Assembly: GCF_003610455.1 (NCBI RefSeq)
Contig: NZ_RAQK01000002.1
Location: 248,001 to 312,000, forward strand
Direction: 5' to 3'
Origin: Sulfitobacter guttiformis
GTDB lineage: Bacteria; Pseudomonadota; Alphaproteobacteria; Rhodobacterales; Rhodobacteraceae
Length of the DNA stretch: 64,000 nucleotides
Translations under genes and position numbers: made by a program
The notes under the pieces: model-generated
Seen by the model: the letters and a program-made list of their open reading frames with translations, nothing else
What the model was told of the DNA's origin: nothing
The model's database searches: none
Shown here: positions 1-8,889 of the stretch, piece by piece
Position numbering within the stretch: the first letter of the stretch is position 1
Layout: each line of letters opens with the position of its first letter

Positions 1-577
<577 letters not shown>

Positions 578-736
578 TTAAAGTGATTTTGCAAATTATC
601 TACCGGATGCCTTGCGGGGCGTCGATAGCATACCGCAGTATACATCCGTTTGGGGCGCGTATACGCGAAGGTTTTTGTTCAATTCGCCATGGTAGCAGCC
701 GACACTAGATGGCTTTGCTATAAATTTCTATGGGAC

Positions 737-763
737 ATAAAAAAAGCGCCGGGTAAGGCGCTT
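737..763 (-). terminator. Intrinsic terminator of the DUF882 gene
   Basis: On the minus strand the stem AAGCGCC/GGCGCTT closes a 6 nt loop and is followed by a run of T (A739-A745 on the plus strand). It sits 34 bp beyond the stop of the DUF882 gene. Confidence 0.8.
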
Positions 764-796
764 GATTTGAGATGATGGTCATGGGGCAGGGATGTT

Positions 797-1366
797 TTAT
801 GCGCCCCAAGTGCGTACTGTGCCGCAATCCATATGGACAAAATTTGATCCAGAGTATTGCCCGACACCGCCACCACGACATACAGCAGCTGCTTTTGCGA
901 CCTGTCTTACAGACCGGCTATCGAGGCGCAAGTCTGCAGCCTGTCCACGAAGGTGAAGGGAGTTCTTTGCAACACCACCGGAACGGGAGCGCAGCATCGC
1001 ATTGGTTTTTGGACTGCGGTAACCAGAGAGCAGCATATAGGGCTCATTGACCTCGAGAAGATTATGCGCTGCTGCCATAATATCGACTGTGCGCAAGTCC
1101 ATGTTAACGGTGTCGTTGGTCCGCCAGTCGCGCATGAAATAATTCACTTCTTTAACCGCATCGCCAATATATTGGCCTTCGATCCAGTAAATCATGTCAA
1201 TCCGCTCGCCGGTACGGCCAGAATACATTTTTATTCTGCGAATATCACCTGCGCCGCGCAGGAAACCTGCTGCATTCGCGAAAGTGGGTGCGGCGGTTAC
1301 TGCTGTTGCTGCAAATGCGCCCAGAAGGCCGCGTCTTGTCATACCGTTCGAGAGTTTGCTTGTCAT
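797..1366 (-). CDS. Tat-exported DUF882 (YcbK-type, peptidase M15-like) protein
   Basis: A 189-residue protein whose N-terminus has a twin-arginine signal (TRRGLLGA at about residues 10-17, then an Ala-rich hydrophobic stretch to about 33), so it is probably exported folded to the periplasm. The mature part carries the DUF882/YcbK pattern: SGYRSPKTNAMLR, SLHLRGQAADLR and a final FVHMDCG. These supply the His/Asp metal-site residues of the LAS (M15-like) metallopeptidase fold. Members are thought to act on peptidoglycan peptides, but the substrate is not established. It is divergent to an L,D-transpeptidase gene, which fits a cell-wall role. The second methionine (codon 9) is an alternative start that would still keep the RR motif. 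Confidence 0.85.
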   Translation of the reverse strand: MTSKLSNGMTRRGLLGAFAATAVTAAPTFANAAGFLRGAGDIRRIKMYSGRTGERIDMIYWIEGQYIGDAVKEVNYFMRDWRTNDTVNMDLRTVDIMAAAHNLLEVNEPYMLLSGYRSPKTNAMLRSRSGGVAKNSLHLRGQAADLRLDSRSVRQVAKAAAVCRGGGVGQYSGSNFVHMDCGTVRTWGA

Positions 1367-1728
1367 ACTGTCTGTCCCGTTTCTTGCCCGACTGGATTTC
1401 TTCCCGGCCGTGGCGTGCCTGTGGATCTGCCAATGTGCGCGCGATGTTACACGTGCCTTTTTTTCATCTCCCCAGATGCCCTAACTCTATTGCATAGCAA
1501 AAAATTGGAACCAAGTGATGAATCCGTTAGTTGTGAAATAGGGGGAATTTTAGGCAAGTTCTTGCGCATATGAATTCTCAGCAGGTGCCAGCATCCGCGT
1601 CTGATGTGCTTTTGGCACCAAATTACCGATATTATGAATAATATCGCAATTGTGAGTGGACTAACCCGCACTCTTTGCCGAAAAGAACACTGGATAAAAG
1701 GAAGAAAAGTCTTTCCGGGGATACACTT
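1367..1728. other. Divergent intergenic region (DUF882 / L,D-transpeptidase)
   Basis: 362 bp between two divergent cell-wall genes. The only structure I can defend is the inverted repeat at 1627-1646, listed separately. The reading frames that cross this interval are composed like antisense shadows and lack ribosome-binding sites. Confidence 0.6.
1627..1646. promoter_or_regulatory. Perfect 9-bp inverted repeat, operator candidate
   Basis: The half-sites CGATATTAT and ATAATATCG are exact inverted copies separated by only GA, giving a 20-bp palindrome about 80 bp before the L,D-transpeptidase start. There is no T run, so it is not a terminator. The symmetry suggests a dimeric repressor/activator site; which protein binds it is unknown. 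Confidence 0.4.
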
Positions 1729-3360
1729 ATGTTGCTACGTCTGCCTAAATTCTACGCACCGCGCACAGCCGCGACATCCGCTGCCATGGCGCTTTTTCTC
1801 GGCGTACTGTTTATCGCGCCTGCCCTACCACTGAGCGCGGAAGTTACGACTGCTTTTAAACAGGCCGTGGCTGAAACAGGATCGCGTGACGCAGACATCG
1901 CAAAATTTTACCGCGAACAAAATTTTGAAGGCGTGTGGACCGGCGCGGGCGAACTACATCAGGCGCGCCGCGCGGCCTTGCTCGATGCGCTGCGCCACGC
2001 AGGCGACCACGGTCTGCCGATTGCCCGTTATGATGCGGACACGCTTGAGCGGCAGATGAAAAATGCCCGCTCTGCCCGTGATCTGGGTTTGATCGAGGTC
2101 GAGATGACGCGCATGTTCTTGCAATATGCCCGCGATATCCAGAGTGGCGCTCTTGTCCCTGGCAAGGTTGTCAGCGCAATCAAGCGCGAAGTTTCTTATA
2201 CTGATCGCGAAGAGCTGATTTCAGGATTTTTGTCTGCGCAGCCTGCCGCCTATCTGCGCAGCCTAGCACCGCGCACAATTGAATATGCCGCGTTGATGAA
2301 GCAAAAAATGCTGCTTCAGGAACAATCGGCTCGTGGCGGGTGGGGGCCTGCTGTGAATGCAGCCTCGCTTGCTCCCGGCGATTCTGGCCCGGCGGTTCTG
2401 GCGCTGCGCAGCCGGTTGATGGTGATGGGATATCTCGACCGCTCGAACGCAAAAACCTATGATGCCGTGATGTCTGACGCCGTGAGTGCATTCCAGACTG
2501 CGCATGGCCTCACGGCGGACGGCGTCGCTGGTAGCGATACCATTTCCCAGATCAACGAGAGTATCGATAGCCGACTAAAATCCGTCGTCGTCTCCCTTGA
2601 GCGGGAGCGCTGGCTCAACAAGGATCTCGGCAAGCGCCATATCCTTGTGAATATTCCTGATTTCACTGCCAAAGTTGTCGATGACGGCCGCGTCACCTTC
2701 GAAACCCGGTCGGTTGTGGGGGCAAACGAATCCGACCGTCCGACGCCGGAGTTCTCGGACGTCATGACTCATATGGTCATTAACCCGAGCTGGTATGTCC
2801 CGCGCTCTATCGTGGTAAATGAATATTTACCCGCATTGCGCAACAATCCTAACGCCGTGCGCCATATTGAAATCACAGACAGAAATGGGCGTGTGGTCAA
2901 TCGCGGGTCAGCTAACTTTGCCAATTACACGGCCCGCACGTTTCCATATTCCATGCGTCAGCCCCCCAGCTCCTCCAACGCGCTGGGATTGGTAAAGTTC
3001 ATGTTCCCGAACCAATACAACATCTATCTACACGACACGCCTTCAAAATCGCTGTTCAGCCGCGAAGTGAGGGCCTTCAGCCATGGCTGTATCCGCCTTC
3101 AGGATCCTTTCGACTTCGCCGAGGCGTTGCTGGCCAGGCAAGAAGCGGATCCGATGGGCTTTTTCAAGGCGCAGTTGGGGACAGGTCGCGAATCCCGTGT
3201 AAATCTGGTGGAGCCTGTTCCGGTACACCTGATTTACCGCACCGCTTTCACTGACAGCCGCGGCAACCTGAATTTTCGCCGTGACGTTTACGGCCGTGAT
3301 GCGCTGATCTGGGAGGCGCTCCAAAAGGCAGGGGTAGAACTCAACCGCGTTCAGGGTTAA
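1729..3360 (+). CDS. L,D-transpeptidase, YcbB (LdtD)-like
   Basis: A 543-residue cell-wall cross-linking enzyme. In order it has an N-terminal signal/anchor (about residues 13-37), a YcbB-type scaffold region, a peptidoglycan-binding domain (GPAVLALRSRL..AVSAFQTAHGLTADG, about 222-280) and a YkuD catalytic domain ending in the motif SHGCIRLQDP with nucleophile Cys454. YcbB homologues form 3-3 cross-links between tetrapeptide stems, or attach proteins to peptidoglycan, in the periplasm. I chose the ATG at 1729 over the upstream in-frame TTG at 1675. It has the SD-like CCGGGG 8-9 nt upstream, and the signal sequence begins directly after it. lpxD follows 29 bp later on the same strand. Confidence 0.9.
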   Translation: MLLRLPKFYAPRTAATSAAMALFLGVLFIAPALPLSAEVTTAFKQAVAETGSRDADIAKFYREQNFEGVWTGAGELHQARRAALLDALRHAGDHGLPIARYDADTLERQMKNARSARDLGLIEVEMTRMFLQYARDIQSGALVPGKVVSAIKREVSYTDREELISGFLSAQPAAYLRSLAPRTIEYAALMKQKMLLQEQSARGGWGPAVNAASLAPGDSGPAVLALRSRLMVMGYLDRSNAKTYDAVMSDAVSAFQTAHGLTADGVAGSDTISQINESIDSRLKSVVVSLERERWLNKDLGKRHILVNIPDFTAKVVDDGRVTFETRSVVGANESDRPTPEFSDVMTHMVINPSWYVPRSIVVNEYLPALRNNPNAVRHIEITDRNGRVVNRGSANFANYTARTFPYSMRQPPSSSNALGLVKFMFPNQYNIYLHDTPSKSLFSREVRAFSHGCIRLQDPFDFAEALLARQEADPMGFFKAQLGTGRESRVNLVEPVPVHLIYRTAFTDSRGNLNFRRDVYGRDALIWEALQKAGVELNRVQG

Positions 3361-3389
3361 TCCTGCGCGCAACCCATCCGGAGCGCGAC

Positions 3390-4481
3390 ATGACCTACAC
3401 CGTTAAAGAAATCGCAGTGGCGTTGGGGGCATCAGCCTTCGGCGCCACAGATATTTTGATCACTCGTGCTGCCGAACCAGCGATGGCAGGTCCCGATGAT
3501 CTGGCTCTCGCAATGAGCCTGAAGTTTGCAGAAAGCCTGGCGGAAGGGCGCGCCCGTGTGGCGATGCTGTGGGAAGGCGCTGATTGGGAGGCCCTAGGGC
3601 TTGAGGCTGCCATTATAGCGCCACGCCCGCGTTTTGCCATGGCAGGGCTTACCGGAATGCTGGATCAGGGGCAGGGATACGCAACAGGAATCCATCCAAC
3701 CGCTTTTGTCGATCCAGAGGCCGTTTTGGGCGCGGACGTGAGTGTTGGACCGCTTGCTGTCATCTCGAAAGGTGCGAGGATCGGCGCAGGCAGCGTGATT
3801 GGCCCCCAATGCTTCATAGGCTGGAATGCGACACTGGGTGCAGGCGCATACCTTCGCGAAGCGGTGAGCATCGGCGCGCGCGTCACCATCGGCGACCGCT
3901 TTATTGCCCAACCAGGCGCGCGCATCGGGGGCGACGGTTTCTCTTTTGTGACTGCCGAGCCTTCAAACGTGGAAAGCGTGCGCAAGACGCTGGGAGATCA
4001 GGGCGATGCAAAAGCTCAGGACTGGACGCGTATTCATTCGCTAGGATCGGTAACGATCGGTAACGATGTGGAAATCGGCATGGGTGCGACGATCGATTGC
4101 GGTACCATTCGCGATACGAAGATCGGCGATGGTACCAAGCTGGATAATCAGGTGCATATGGGCCATAATGTCGTCATTGGGCGCAATTGCCTGATTTGCG
4201 GACAGGTCGGCATCGCGGGATCTGCCACTATCGGCAACAATGTAGTGCTGGCAGGCCAATGCGGCGTTAACGATAATATATTCGTTGGTGACGGAGTGAT
4301 TGCCGGTGGCGGCACTAAGCTGATGTCAAACGTCCCTGCGGGTCGCACCATGCTGGGATACCCCGCCACGCAGATGGACAAGCAAGTAGAGGGCTACAAA
4401 GCGCTACGCCGGTTGCCCCGCCTTATGCGTGACGTAGTGGAATTGAAAAAGGCGGTTTTCAACGCCGACAAGGATGCCTAA
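3390..4481 (+). CDS. lpxD: UDP-3-O-acylglucosamine N-acyltransferase (LpxD family)
   Basis: A 363-residue left-handed beta-helix acyltransferase. An N-terminal uridine-binding-like domain (about 1-95) is followed by hexapeptide repeats (IGAGSVIGPQCFIG, VTIGNDVEIGMGATIDCGTI). The motif HMGHNVVIG places a histidine (H259) where LpxD has its catalytic base. A C-terminal helical tail (KALRRLPRLMRDVVELKK) completes the fold. LpxD transfers a 3-hydroxyacyl chain from ACP to the amine of UDP-3-acyl-glucosamine in lipid A synthesis. Unusually, it is not with fabZ/lpxA/lpxB but followed by its own ACP and ketoacyl synthase genes, so it may be a second, specialised LpxD. The ATG at 3390 has GGAGCG upstream. 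Confidence 0.85.
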   Translation: MTYTVKEIAVALGASAFGATDILITRAAEPAMAGPDDLALAMSLKFAESLAEGRARVAMLWEGADWEALGLEAAIIAPRPRFAMAGLTGMLDQGQGYATGIHPTAFVDPEAVLGADVSVGPLAVISKGARIGAGSVIGPQCFIGWNATLGAGAYLREAVSIGARVTIGDRFIAQPGARIGGDGFSFVTAEPSNVESVRKTLGDQGDAKAQDWTRIHSLGSVTIGNDVEIGMGATIDCGTIRDTKIGDGTKLDNQVHMGHNVVIGRNCLICGQVGIAGSATIGNNVVLAGQCGVNDNIFVGDGVIAGGGTKLMSNVPAGRTMLGYPATQMDKQVEGYKALRRLPRLMRDVVELKKAVFNADKDA

Positions 4482-4516
4482 ATGCTGTGCATAAGGCAGC
4501 CTAAAGGAAGACCCCC

Positions 4517-4777
4517 ATGGACGTCAAAAATCAGGTAATCGCGATCATTGCAGAGCAGGCATTGCTTGAGCCGCAAGATGTGTCGATGGACAGCACACTC
4601 GCGAGTCTCGGCATCGATAGTTTGGGCCTCGTCGAGAGTATCTTCGCCATCGAGGAGGCGTTCAATATTACTGTGCCGTTCAACGCTAACGCGCCCCGTG
4701 AGTCCGATTTTGATATCAGCACCGTGGCCAGCATCGTCGCAGGAATAGAGCGTTTGCGCGCAGAACAAGCGGCCTGA
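4517..4777 (+). CDS. Acyl carrier protein, dedicated/specialised type
   Basis: An 86-residue acidic protein with the phosphopantetheine site LGIDSLGLVE (Ser35). It is not the general fatty-acid AcpP by sequence, and it does not carry the signature of the long-chain AcpXL that I remember. The start ATG has AAAGGAAG upstream. It lies 35 bp after lpxD, and its stop overlaps the KAS start (TGATG), so translation of the two is probably coupled. It is inferred to carry the acyl chain made or elongated by the adjacent synthase and used by the adjacent LpxD. Confidence 0.85.
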   Translation: MDVKNQVIAIIAEQALLEPQDVSMDSTLASLGIDSLGLVESIFAIEEAFNITVPFNANAPRESDFDISTVASIVAGIERLRAEQAA

Positions 4778-5985
4778 TGAGGCGCGTTGTCATAACAGGC
4801 GCTGGCACGGTCAACGCGCTGGGGCATTCGGTGGCCGAGACAATGGCAGCAATGCGCGAAGGGGTCTGCGGGATCTGCCCCTTGGATGTACGCGATGTAG
4901 AGCGGCTGCAAATCCAGATCGGCGGGCAGGTCAAAGGGTTTGATCCGGAGGCGCTTTTCAGCCGGCAGCATCGATCCCTTTATGACCGGTTTACCCAATT
5001 CACAATGATCGCTGCCCGCGAAGCGATTGCGCAGTCGGGCCTGACCTTCACGGAGGCGCTGGCTGATACATCCGGCGTTGTGCTGGGCACAGCGGGCGGC
5101 GGCATTGGCACTACCGATGATAACTACCGTGCTGTCTATGAAGAGGGTAAAAACCGCGTACATCCCTTTGTTGTGCCGCGCCTTATGAACAACGCCGCTG
5201 CTGCGCATGTCAGCATGGAGTGGAACCTGCGAGGCCCCAGCTATACCGTGTCTACTGCTTGCGCCTCCTCGAACCATGCCATGGCACAAGCCTTTGCCAT
5301 GATCCGCTCGGGCATGTCGGATGTGATGGTTACCGGTGGATCAGAAGCGATGTTGTGCTTTGGCGGTGTAAAAGCATGGGAAGGATTGCGCGTCATGTCG
5401 CGCGATGCATGCCGTCCTTTCTCGCTTGGGCGTAATGGTATGGTGCAGGGCGAAGGGGCAGGGATATTCGTGTTCGAAGATTACGAGCATGCCCGCGCCC
5501 GCGGCGCAGAAATCCTGTGCGAGGTTGCAGGATTTGCGATGACATCTGATGCATCCGACATCGTCATGCCGTCAAAAGACGGCGCTGTACGGGCCATGAA
5601 AGGTGCGCTGAGGGACGCAAATATTGATGCGACGAAAGTAGGCTATATCAACGCCCATGGCACCGGTACGGCGGCGAACGATAAAACCGAATGCTCCGCT
5701 GTGAGAGAGGTTTTCGGGGGGCATGCAGACAACCTGATGATCAGCTCGACCAAGTCTATGCATGGCCACCTGATCGGCGGCACTGGCGCGGTGGAGGTGC
5801 TCGCTTGCATTATGGCGTTGCGCGATGGTGTGATCGCGCCCACGATCGGCCATATCGCACCCGACCCTGAATGCGCACTCGATGTTGTGCCAAACACGGC
5901 ACGCGATGCAAAAGTGGAGGTTGCCCTCAGCAACGCTTTTGCTTTTGGCGGCATGAATGCTGTGATCGCTCTGCGCAATATCTGA
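4777..5985 (+). CDS. Beta-ketoacyl-ACP synthase, FabF-like
   Basis: A 402-residue thiolase-fold condensing enzyme. Visible catalytic triad: Cys162 in STACASS, His294 in NAHGTGT and His331 in STKSMHGHLIGG. It also has the GGSEAM and C-terminal NAFAFGG motifs of KAS I/II. It condenses malonyl-ACP with an acyl-ACP to give 3-oxoacyl-ACP in the cytosol. It overlaps the ACP stop by 1 nt and is the last gene of the ycbB-lpxD-acp-KAS run, ending just before a terminator. It could be a housekeeping FabF, but the company of an extra ACP and LpxD suggests a dedicated partner. Confidence 0.9.
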   Translation: MRRVVITGAGTVNALGHSVAETMAAMREGVCGICPLDVRDVERLQIQIGGQVKGFDPEALFSRQHRSLYDRFTQFTMIAAREAIAQSGLTFTEALADTSGVVLGTAGGGIGTTDDNYRAVYEEGKNRVHPFVVPRLMNNAAAAHVSMEWNLRGPSYTVSTACASSNHAMAQAFAMIRSGMSDVMVTGGSEAMLCFGGVKAWEGLRVMSRDACRPFSLGRNGMVQGEGAGIFVFEDYEHARARGAEILCEVAGFAMTSDASDIVMPSKDGAVRAMKGALRDANIDATKVGYINAHGTGTAANDKTECSAVREVFGGHADNLMISSTKSMHGHLIGGTGAVEVLACIMALRDGVIAPTIGHIAPDPECALDVVPNTARDAKVEVALSNAFAFGGMNAVIALRNI

Positions 5986-6002
5986 TACACTATAACGGAG
6001 AT

Positions 6003-6033
6003 AAAAAAAGCCGCCCCAATTGGAGCGGCTTTT
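6003..6033. terminator. Bidirectional intrinsic terminator
   Basis: AAAAGCCGC and GCGGCTTTT pair around a self-complementary CCAATTGG centre. The flanking A and T runs let it serve both the KAS gene (plus) and the IalB-family gene (minus), which converge here. Confidence 0.85.
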
Positions 6034-6053
6034 GCAGTTTTATCCTGTCCAGA

Positions 6054-6722
6054 TTACTGGTCCAGAACAGAAACCTTATCGTATGATGCGGTAAATCCAG
6101 CGAGCGACAGCGTCAGCGCCACCTTCTGATCTGGCGCTAGCGCCGGAACAATTGTCATCGTCGCCTGTTTGCCGCGCTTGAATGCAGCGATGTCTTCGGC
6201 AGTCAAACCCAAGCGCACATAACAGCCGACAGGATTACAGAATGCATACGGATAGCGGCGCGCCTTGCCTCCGTCGATCGAGAGGGTGAGCTGCTGGGTC
6301 AATGCGGTTTCAAGTGGAACGATAATCGTCGCACCAGCGACCGCTTTGCCGCCATCAGGCAAACGGAACAGCGATACTTCGGCAACCGGAACATTCTCGC
6401 CATCGTTCATCAACTGATACATCTGGCAGGGCTCTTCACCTTCTTCGGCTTTGAGACAGCGCATTTCCCACGATCCAATGACTTCGCGGGTATAGGGCTG
6501 ACCCACGACCGGCTCGGGGTTCGCAGCAGGTGCGGCATTCGCATCCTCGCCAAGGCTAAGCAAATCCTCGGTTTTCGTCTCTCCGGTCTCTGGCGCTTCG
6601 GTTTCAGTGACCGTTATCGCGCCATCGGCTGCGGGTGGCGTTGCGGTCTGCGCGAAAGCTGCGGCTGGTACCAATACAGTCAGAGCTGCAAAAAGTGGCA
6701 GAGCCGTCAAAAATTTTGTCAT
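6054..6722 (-). CDS. Invasion-associated locus B (IalB) family periplasmic protein
   Basis: A 222-residue protein with a clear Sec signal peptide (about 1-24, ending AAAFAQ), a low-complexity Glu/Thr/Ala linker to about residue 70, and an IalB domain. That domain is recognised from GSWEMRCLKAEEGEEPCQMYQL, the IIVPLETALTQQLTLSIDGG block and the paired cysteines FCNPVGCYVRL. The family is named after a Bartonella gene but is widespread in free-living Alphaproteobacteria, with no settled biochemical role. The linker is longer than in the shortest family members. Single-gene unit between two terminators. Confidence 0.85.
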   Translation of the reverse strand: MTKFLTALPLFAALTVLVPAAAFAQTATPPAADGAITVTETEAPETGETKTEDLLSLGEDANAAPAANPEPVVGQPYTREVIGSWEMRCLKAEEGEEPCQMYQLMNDGENVPVAEVSLFRLPDGGKAVAGATIIVPLETALTQQLTLSIDGGKARRYPYAFCNPVGCYVRLGLTAEDIAAFKRGKQATMTIVPALAPDQKVALTLSLAGFTASYDKVSVLDQ

Positions 6723-6867
6723 GGGAAATCCGTCGTTTGTTTACTGTTAATCCGCCTTAGCATTCTCCGGCTGGCTTGTCAGGGGGATAGCTGGGAGACA
6801 TGGGGGCGATACAGCGCTTTTTTGCTTAACATGCCTGCAACACAGCGCGGACCCATCCTAACGCCAT

Positions 6868-6938
6868 AAAAAAAGAGGGCACAGCGCGCCCTCTCTTTCG
6901 GTAGTGGTAACTCCCTGTCGGACTGTGCCGACTTATTC
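6868..6938 (-). ncRNA. Small RNA candidate B (minus strand, about 70 nt)
   Basis: On the minus strand a sigma-70-like promoter, TTGACC (6967-6972), 17 bp, TATCGT (6944-6949), precedes a short region. That region folds as a small hairpin GTCGG/CCGAC and then a strong intrinsic terminator, GAGGGC/GCCCTC plus seven U (6868-6894). There is no convincing reading frame inside. The 3' end is well defined; the 5' end (about 6937) is inferred from the promoter. I do not recognise the family. Confidence 0.45.
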
Positions 6939-6943
6939 TGGAG

Positions 6944-6972
6944 ACGATATGCAACACAACGCCAACGGTCAA
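6944..6972 (-). promoter_or_regulatory. Promoter of small RNA candidate B
   Basis: Minus-strand TTGACC and TATCGT separated by exactly 17 bp, the best-looking sigma-70-type promoter in this intergenic region. It points toward the terminator at 6868-6894. Confidence 0.45.
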
Positions 6973-7014
6973 CCGAAATTAAGCTATTTCGAGACCGCAA
7001 GGGTCAACGGTGTG

Positions 7015-7043
7015 AAAAAAATGCCGTACCCTAAGGTACGGCA
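7015..7043 (-). terminator. Intrinsic terminator ending small RNA candidate A
   Basis: A 9-bp perfect stem with a CTAA loop (plus-strand reading), followed on the minus strand by seven T. No protein gene ends on this strand for several kilobases upstream, so the terminator implies a local non-coding transcript. Confidence 0.75.
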
Positions 7044-7100
7044 AGTCTGACAGGGAGGAAGCGTCAGCACGTCAGGGACATCTGCAGTGCTGACCATTTC
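7015..7100 (-). ncRNA. Small RNA candidate A (minus strand) with exposed CUUCCUCCC
   Basis: Minus-strand sequence predicted to fold as a perfect 8-bp hairpin (GTCAGCAC at 7087-7094 and GTGCTGAC at 7063-7070 read on the minus strand). A single-stranded CUUCCUCCCUG follows (about 7051-7061). The end is an intrinsic terminator of 9 perfect bp, TGCCGTACC/GGTACGGCA, with a UUUUUUU tail (7015-7043). The exposed CCUCC is an anti-Shine-Dalgarno motif like that of the rhodobacterial CcsR small RNAs, although the full CCUCCUCCC motif is not present. The 5' end is a guess; no strong promoter was found. Confidence 0.45.
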
Positions 7101-7187
7101 ACTATGGCGCCTAAAGGTTAAGTTAGTATGCTCGTGCGGTGCGGTACGGCGCAGGATGCCTTTGCACCCGTTTAATTGCAGGAGACT

Positions 7188-8786
7188 ATGATTGTGAGTT
7201 CTGATCTTTTAATGGGCGGCGGTGGTCCCGACTATGGCACGCAGCAATTTTTGTCGCTCAAATATGCCAACCGCCACGGGCTGGTTGCGGGGGCAACGGG
7301 CACGGGTAAAACCGTCACACTCCAGATCATGGCCGAAGGCTTTTCAAAAGCCGGCGTACCGGTTTTTTTATCGGACGTGAAAGGCGATCTTAGTGGTCTG
7401 GCTATTGCGGGCGATCCTACGCATAAACTTCACACACCCTTCACCGAACGGGCACAAAAGATTGGCCTGACGGATTTCGGATACGAGGCCTTTCCCGTCA
7501 CGTTTTGGGACATGTTCGGTGAGCAGGGGCATCCCGTGCGGACTACCGTCTCGGAAATGGGACCGCTGTTGCTGGGTCAGCTTCTTGGCCTCACGGATGC
7601 ACAAGAGGGGATATTGAACATTGCATTCCGCCTCGCCGACGAAGACGGAATGGCACTGCTTGATCTCAAGGATCTACAGGCGCTACTGGTCTGGATAGGA
7701 GAGAATGCAAAGGATCTGTCGCTTCGCTACGGGAACGTTTCGACCGCCTCCGTGGGTGCCATCCAGCGCAGTCTGCTGGTACTGGAAAACCAAGGCGGGA
7801 CCAAGTTGTTTGGCGAGCCTGCGCTTGCTTTGTCGGATCTCATGCGCACCGATACAAACGGGCGGGGCATGATCAATATTCTTGCCTCAGACAAGCTAAT
7901 GGGCGCGCCCAAACTCTATTCCACCTTTCTGTTGTGGCTATTGTCAGAACTCTTCGAGGAGTTGCCCGAAGTGGGTGATCCTGACAAACCCAAACTGGTC
8001 TTTTTCTTCGACGAGGCGCATTTGCTCTTTGACGGTGCCCCCAAAGCACTGATCGACAAAGTCGAGCAGGTCGCCCGCTTGATCCGCTCGAAAGGGGTCG
8101 GTGTCTACTTTATTAGTCAGAACCCCGCCGACGTGCCGGAGGATATTTTAGGACAGCTTGGCAACCGTGTGCAGCATGCCTTGCGCGCCTTTACCGCAAA
8201 AGACCAAAAGGAATTGCGACTGGCCGCCCAAACCTACCGCAACAATCCCTCCTTCAGCACTGAAGAGGCGATCCGCGAGGTAGGTGTCGGCGAGGCAGTT
8301 ACATCCATGCTCCAGCCAAAAGGTGTTCCGGGAATTGTTGAGCGCACGCTTATCCGCCCGCCGTCATCGCAATTGGGGCCTATCACCGCCGAGCAGCGAA
8401 AGACGTTGATGGCAACCAGTGGTATGGCAGGCAAATATGACACGCCTCTTGACCGTGAAAGCGCCTTTGAGACACTGCGCGGACGCGCCGAGACCGCCGC
8501 AGCCGAGGCGCAAGCGGCCGAAGCCGCAATCGCTAAGGCCGAGGAAGAAGCAAAGGCGGCCAAAACTGCGCAAGCCGACACACCCTCTCTACGTGATTTC
8601 AAACAGGCCCGCCGCTACGCCGGAAAAAACACTTCCAACACCGCTACGCGCACGTCAAGTCGGCGATCGTCAGGCACCGATGGCATCGGAGGTGCCATTG
8701 CGGACGTATTCCTCAAGGAGCTCAAAGGTACCACAGGCCGCCGTATCGTACGGGGCATTTTGGGCGGGTTGTTCAAAGGCCGCTAA
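7188..8786 (+). CDS. HerA-like ATPase, DUF853/YjgR family
   Basis: A 532-residue P-loop ATPase of the FtsK-HerA superfamily. Walker A is [12 protein letters not shown] (about 37-48) and Walker B is [13 protein letters not shown]; the sensor-like stretch [22 protein letters not shown] follows. The C-terminus carries an Ala/Glu/Lys-rich coiled-coil segment (about 425-475), then a basic tail with GGLFKG. E. coli YjgR is the model member; its substrate is unknown, though HerA relatives pump DNA. The ATG at 7188 with CAGGAG 4 nt upstream is preferred to the in-frame TTG at 7176. Single-gene transcript ending at the 8800 terminator. Confidence 0.88.
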   Translation: MIVSSDLLMGGGGPDYGTQQFLSLKYANRHGLVAGATGTGKTVTLQIMAEGFSKAGVPVFLSDVKGDLSGLAIAGDPTHKLHTPFTERAQKIGLTDFGYEAFPVTFWDMFGEQGHPVRTTVSEMGPLLLGQLLGLTDAQEGILNIAFRLADEDGMALLDLKDLQALLVWIGENAKDLSLRYGNVSTASVGAIQRSLLVLENQGGTKLFGEPALALSDLMRTDTNGRGMINILASDKLMGAPKLYSTFLLWLLSELFEELPEVGDPDKPKLVFFFDEAHLLFDGAPKALIDKVEQVARLIRSKGVGVYFISQNPADVPEDILGQLGNRVQHALRAFTAKDQKELRLAAQTYRNNPSFSTEEAIREVGVGEAVTSMLQPKGVPGIVERTLIRPPSSQLGPITAEQRKTLMATSGMAGKYDTPLDRESAFETLRGRAETAAAEAQAAEAAIAKAEEEAKAAKTAQADTPSLRDFKQARRYAGKNTSNTATRTSSRRSSGTDGIGGAIADVFLKELKGTTGRRIVRGILGGLFKGR

Positions 8787-8799
8787 GTCATATCGACAA

Positions 8800-8841
8800 G
8801 AAAGGGCGCGCCGATTACTGCGGCGCGCCCTTTCTTTGTTT
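8800..8841 (+). terminator. Intrinsic terminator after the HerA-like gene
   Basis: GAAAGGGCGCGCC (8800-8812) pairs perfectly with GGCGCGCCCTTTC (8822-8834) and is followed by TTTGTTTT. It may also stop the convergent liv operon on the other strand. Confidence 0.9.
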
Positions 8842-8889
8842 TGTGAAAATTCCATGGTCCCGCAGCCTCCGCGCAGTACCACCAAAATT

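Noticed and set aside
857..1573. A Cys-rich 238-codon plus-strand frame opposite the DUF882 gene
   Set aside because: Antisense to a recognised gene; the cysteines come from the reverse complement of Ala codons.
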